64,000 nt of DNA from Dicaeum eximium (lineage: Eukaryota > Chordata > Aves > Passeriformes > Dicaeidae): assembly GCA_013396995.1 (NCBI GenBank), contig VWZP01010272.1:107611-171610 (forward strand). The letters are read 5' to 3'. Shown one piece after another: positions 59,451-64,000 of this stretch (its first letter is position 1; every line of letters starts with the position of its first letter). The translations under genes and the position numbers were made by a program. Below the pieces are notes generated by a model. That model did no database searches, was not told where the DNA came from, and saw only the letters and a list, made by a program, of their open reading frames with translations.

Positions 59451-62314
59451 CCATCTCTCTTGTACTTCACAATTTCCCCATTCCTTATGCCTGGGACTCT
59501 GTGGGAAACTCCCAAAGCTCCCCACAGCCCTGGGGGGTTACTGTGTCAGCACCCAGTGGTCACCTCTGACTGTCCATCATTAGTGAGCATTGTCAGGACT
59601 CTCTGCTGTCCCTGCACATTGAGCCAAGGCTCAGCTCTTTGCTGCTGCCCACTCTGCAAGGTGACCTGTAACCAGGATGAGTGCTGGAACATGACATTGG
59701 TGCTCCTGAAGCGTGCTTGTCCTGCTGCAGGTCCCAGCAGCTTGTGCAGGTTTTGCTGCTTGCTGGGTATTGCTGATCTCAGCTGGGGCAGGAGGGACTT
59801 CGGGGGGATATTGTTACAGACCTGACCTCAATGTGAACATAGCTTTTTGTGGCACACAGAAAGCCTTGCCTGCCCCTCCTGCCCTGCAGCTCCCCTGGGG
59901 CTCACAGTGACGGAGCTGATGTTCAGTAGTTCCCTGGCAGTGGGATGTGGCAGGACAGTGCCACCCTGCTCCATGGCACACTGGCATGTACAGGGCGGAG
60001 CTGACGGTCCCACTGGGGTTGCCATGCCTCTTCTTTGCCCCTTTGTGGCACATGGGAACCCACAGGCACCGAGCTGGGGCACAGACTGGAGCTGGTTCAG
60101 CTCCTTGGGGAAGGCCGACAGTGGCAAGTCTGGTGGGGACTGGGGATGGAGAGAGCTCTCTGCCATCCCAGGGTCCCTGGCAGGCCCCCCACAGCTTCTG
60201 TCCCTCTCCAAGAGGGAGCCTGACACTTCCCAAGGAGCACAGCAAGGCCGAGGTTCAGAAAGGAGCTGGCAGTGATCTCAAAGGGGGCGTTAAGGTTGGA
60301 GATTAAATGGAGCATTTCCAGTGGGAACAGACTGATGTCTGGGGTTGGGTGTCACCTTGCTTTGACTGCAGCAACAGCCTTGTTGCAGTTGGGAAGGATG
60401 GAAAAAGAAAAGATCCTGAAACCTAAGAGCTGTTTTGCTGTTTACTTTGGTTCTGGTTTTACTCCAAGAATAGAAACAAAGACGATGTATTTGCATCACC
60501 AGGAGCAACTTGAGGAGGGAGGAGGAAGTGATGGGACCTCACTAGTGACAGGAATGTGCTGGCAAGAGGAGGGCCCCGGTGACAGGGAGGTGGTTTGACC
60601 TGGGGGTTCCTGTTGGCATTTTGTTCATCTCACTTGTGTTTTATTTTTTAATGGTGAGTTGGTGATATTCAGCAGCTGAGCCTTATCTCTGTAAGGGAGC
60701 ACTTGCAGAGGCAGAGGGTGCCCAGGCTGCTGCACAGAGGAAGAGGCCTTTGGAGGTGCCCCACTTGCATAATTGGGTCTTGATCTCCTGGAAAGAAAAG
60801 CAGATTTAGCTCTCTCTACACTGACTATTCACACGTCACATGTAAAGCTGTTTTTCCTCCTTCCTGCTGATGCAGTTGCATCTCCAGTCTGAGCCTTAGT
60901 CCCACCAGAGGGCTGAGAGCAGCCACAGTGAGGTGCTAGAGGGGTTTCTGTGAGACCCTCAGACCCTCACCCTGGGGGAGGGAGGGCTGGGATGAGGAGG
61001 GATGGGATGGATGCTTTGTCTGTGGAGCTCTTGATGCTCATTCAGTGGCAAGGGGTGTGTTTGTTGCTGGCCTGCTGAACCTGTCCTTGCTGAAGCCTCC
61101 AGGCAGCCCCGGAGAAGGGGATCTGGCACCCCGGAGGAACTGAGAGGGGAGCAAGAGGGCTGAATGATGTTTTTGCAGGAGAGAATTTCCCCGTTCCTTT
61201 GGCTGTTACAGAAGTGCCTTTCCAAGGTAGAGACGAGCTTTTCTGAGATGTCCAGCTGTCAGCATGACAACATTCAACTTCTGGATGTCCCTGTTCCCTC
61301 ACAGCAGAAATGTCCAGCCTTGTGATAAGTTTCAGCACTTCCGGACACTTTGAGGAAAGAAGGATGAAAGGGCTGTCCTGGAATGACCCTACATGCTCCC
61401 AGTGCCCCTGTAGGGGTGGTGGGATCCTGGAAAGACCCCAATTTCAACTTGGGGTGTTGGGATCTTGACACTCTTGTCCAGGCCCCTGTTACCTCCTGGG
61501 AAAAGAGAGAGAGAGAAAACTGATTACTGGAGAAGATCAGGGATGGAGCTTCATGTCAGAAAGCTCCAAGGGACATTGAGAGGCCCCTGCTGCTCCCGGG
61601 CCCTGGTTCAGCCCCTGCTGCCTTCCCCTCTGGCAATAACTGGTGCACAGGGAGGAGGAGCCACACACTGAGCTGTGGTACCTGGGCTGAGAGGGAGCTC
61701 ATGCCCACTCTAGTTGGGGTTTGTGCTGCTTCCCCTCTGGGGGTAGGGGGGGTCATTCTCTTTCAATAATTGGCCTCTGCATCTCTGTGGGTGGGTTCTT
61801 CTTTCTGGCTTGAAAGTCAGCAGCAAACCCAGCCCATAGCTCTGCTTATCATTCAGGTTTTGTCCAGATGGCCATTCACTGTTCCAGATGGCCACCAGGT
61901 ACCTCTGGTGACATCTGCAGCATTGGCTCTGCAGCAATATGATGTACAATGGGTGTAGGATGGAGCACTGGCTGCCCCAAAAGTAAGGAAAATAGAGCCC
62001 TAGTGCCTGGTGCTGGCCTGTAAGTGGATTTGTTCTGACTGCAGCCCTTTGCTTGCTGTGAAAAGGCACCAAGTTTTTTGCCCTGGGACTGAGCCTTGTG
62101 ATGTTCCAAAAGGAACACACAGCAGTTTCCTGGGAGCCTTTCTGTTGTTGAGCTCACGGGAAACCTTTGGGCAGGAAGCAATAGGTGTGCCTGGAGAGTT
62201 CCAATGGGCTTCAGGTGAATCCAGCCTTTCCCCCAGAGCTCTGGCTGGTCTGTGGTTCTATGTGCTTTTACCAAGAGCCTCAGGGTGACATTTTGTTCAT
62301 CTTACTTCTGGAGA

Positions 62315-62492
62315 GCACTGAAAAGGCTGCCCAGAGAGTTTGTGGAGTCTCCCTCACTGGGGATATTCAAAACCCTCCTGGACACAGTCCTGTGCCATGT
62401 GCTCTGGGATGACCCTGCTTGAACAGGGAGGTGGGATCAGATGACCCCTCCAGTGGTCCTTCCAACTTGAACTATTCTGGAATTCTGTGACA
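62315..62492 (+). mobile_element. CR1 tail fragment of a third subfamily, sense
   Basis: AGAGCACTGAAAAGGCTGCCC, then CTCACTGGGGATATTCAAAAC, then GGATCAGATGACCCCTCCAG-like sequence and TATTCTGGAATTCTGTGA. Confidence 0.83.
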
Positions 62493-64000
62493 ATGCTGGT
62501 GGTCTGATCCAGCTTTCCTAACCTTTCCACATCAAGCCTGCGAGGAGGCACCTTCTCAGAGAGGTACAGCCCTTCTGCCATCCTGCATCTTCTTCCTGAG
62601 ATTTCATCGCCACCAGAGAGCCTTTGGATGTGATTATGCATTGCCTGGTATATTAGCAAAGCTGCTTTGGCATGTGGGAAGTCAACTGGGCAAATTGCAA
62701 ATCTTCAGCTTGGGTGTTGCTGTCAGTGAATTAATAACAGGAGCATCCCTGGACATTGCCTGCTCTGAGTCCTATAGGACACATGGAGCTGGAGCAGCTG
62801 AACACGGCGTGACCAGAGCTCTGTCAGCTGGGCACATTCTCCTCCAGGTGTCAAATCAACCAACCAAACTGGGTTTAATTCCTGATACATTCAGCAGATC
62901 AGAGTGTTTTCCTTACCTACCCTGGCGGCATCCACAGATCCCTGGCATCCACAGATGATGTCACTGAACTCTGCAGTTGCAGTGCCTGAGCTCCTTTTGG
63001 GAGGGTCTCTGTTATCTCTCTGGGTTAGGTGTTTGTCCAGCCAGGGTCCTGCTTCTGGGTGCCCTGTTCTTGCTTACAGTGGTGGCTGGAGTGCTGAGCT
63101 GCTGCCATCTGTCTGTTTGAGCTACATTTTCATAGGAACCCTCGGGAACTGCAGTGTGGCAGAACAGATCCACCCCAGCACACATGCCCAAGGGTACGGA
63201 TGGACCTGTTAATTCTCGGGGAGTTCCTTTCATCTTTATCAGGGTGAGACTGCTCCTATCAGGCCTGCAGCACTTGAGATAGCAACAGGCACAGCTTCCT
63301 CTGGGGTCAGGCTTTGTCCTGCACTGTGAGAGCTGCCATGGGAGCATTGCAGGGCTCTGCCGGGCAGGATGGGCAGTGCTGGCCATGCAGAGTCCTTCTG
63401 CTGCTTTTTCATCCCAGCCACAGTTGGTTTTGGTTCACTCTCCTTGTTTTCTGTGTGTGGGTCTAACAAAAGCCCAGTTGCTTCCCTTAGGAGAGCATTG
63501 GGGAAGCCATGAGAGCCACCAAGTGTGCTGTAAAATTCTTACTGAAGAAATCAATGCCCTTGCTGAGGAAGGGCAGCTTTTTCATCCTGACAAGGAAATA
63601 GATGACAAAGTTACTGTCATAGAATGGTGGTGGAAAATATCCTGCATTTGGAGACCTTTTCCAAACAGTGACAAGGCACCTTTTTTCTGTGTAGGCCTCC
63701 TTGGCCACAGAAAAGCATTCAGATCAGCAGAAAAGGCAAATCTTGGTCCAGGGATGTGAACGGTTTTACTTTGCAGGTTCTTTTTGCATAGGGTAGACAT
63801 GTATTTAGTCTTGGTTTTGTTTAGCAGTTCCCATCACACACAGACTCTCACCCTCACACCCTTGGACATGTCTCCTTTCTTGAGGACCATCCCATGCCCC
63901 CACAGGCATCACTCTCCCTTCCCAAAAAGTTATTGTTCCTAGAAAACAGAGCAGCTATGCTGGAATGTTAATTGGGGGAAGTGAATAACCAGGGCTCCCC

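Larger units (their letters stand above)
50942..64000 (+). other. Region after the third exon, probably intron 3
   Basis: The third exon ends in an open frame at a strong donor, so transcription should continue. No convincing next exon is visible in these 13 kb apart from the weak candidate at 51.5 kb. CR1 pieces lie at 55.6, 57.1-57.6, 59.1-59.5 and 62.3-62.5 kb. The rest is unique sequence with ordinary short open frames. Confidence 0.6.

Noticed and set aside
61876..62274. Minus-strand open stretch that superficially resembled retroviral pol
   Set aside because: No reverse transcriptase, RNase H or integrase motif could be identified in any frame.
1..64000. tRNA genes, rRNA and CRISPR arrays
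   Set aside because: No box A/B pairs with cloverleaf potential, no rRNA cores and no spaced identical repeats of CRISPR type were seen.

Overview
This looks like nuclear DNA from a bird, most likely a passerine. The main evidence is about two dozen pieces of CR1 LINEs, many ending in the avian (ATTCTRTG)n-type tail, together with avian-type endogenous retrovirus LTRs. There is no bacterial-style gene density: the many short open frames are non-coding reading or translations of CR1. Single Ns lie at 253 and 7770, and a 38-base gap follows a poly-T run at 19233-19270, so this is an assembled vertebrate scaffold.

One protein gene is well supported, on the + strand. Three exons can be joined: 25685-25803 (start codon in a good Kozak context), 44157-44350 and 50724-50941. 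Each has a GT donor (GTATGG, GTGAGT, GTGAGT), the two internal exons have pyrimidine-rich AG acceptors, and the phases fit exactly: 2+1 bases make an Arg codon at the first junction, 1+2 make a Gly codon at the second, and the third exon ends in phase 0. The sum is 531 bases, or 177 codons with no stop, running on past the last donor. The protein begins with a basic segment and a Cys cluster, followed by Ser/Arg/Pro-rich sequence with several basophilic-kinase or 14-3-3-like sites. I do not recognise the family and give no symbol.

Layout. 1-23.4 kb: no recognised gene, with CR1 copies, one LTR nested in a CR1, and two perfect hairpins. 23.4-24.9 kb: a CpG island, the probable promoter region, about 1-2 kb upstream of the first coding exon. 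25.8-44.2 kb: an 18.4 kb intron with CR1s, a nine-copy minisatellite with a higher-order period (35.1-35.4 kb), an ERVL-type LTR (40.1-40.7 kb) and a CR1 ending 170 bases before the second exon, where a 34-bp tandem repeat forms part of the splice-acceptor tract. 44.35-50.72 kb: a 6.4 kb intron with a three-unit telomere-like motif and a solo LTR with an exact 6-bp target duplication. 50.94-64 kb: most likely the next intron, with more CR1s and one weak candidate terminal exon at 51503-51607.

No tRNA, rRNA, CRISPR or intact mobile element was found. The best candidates for something undescribed are the unrecognised gene, the higher-order minisatellite, the repeat embedded in a splice acceptor and the unexplained hairpins.
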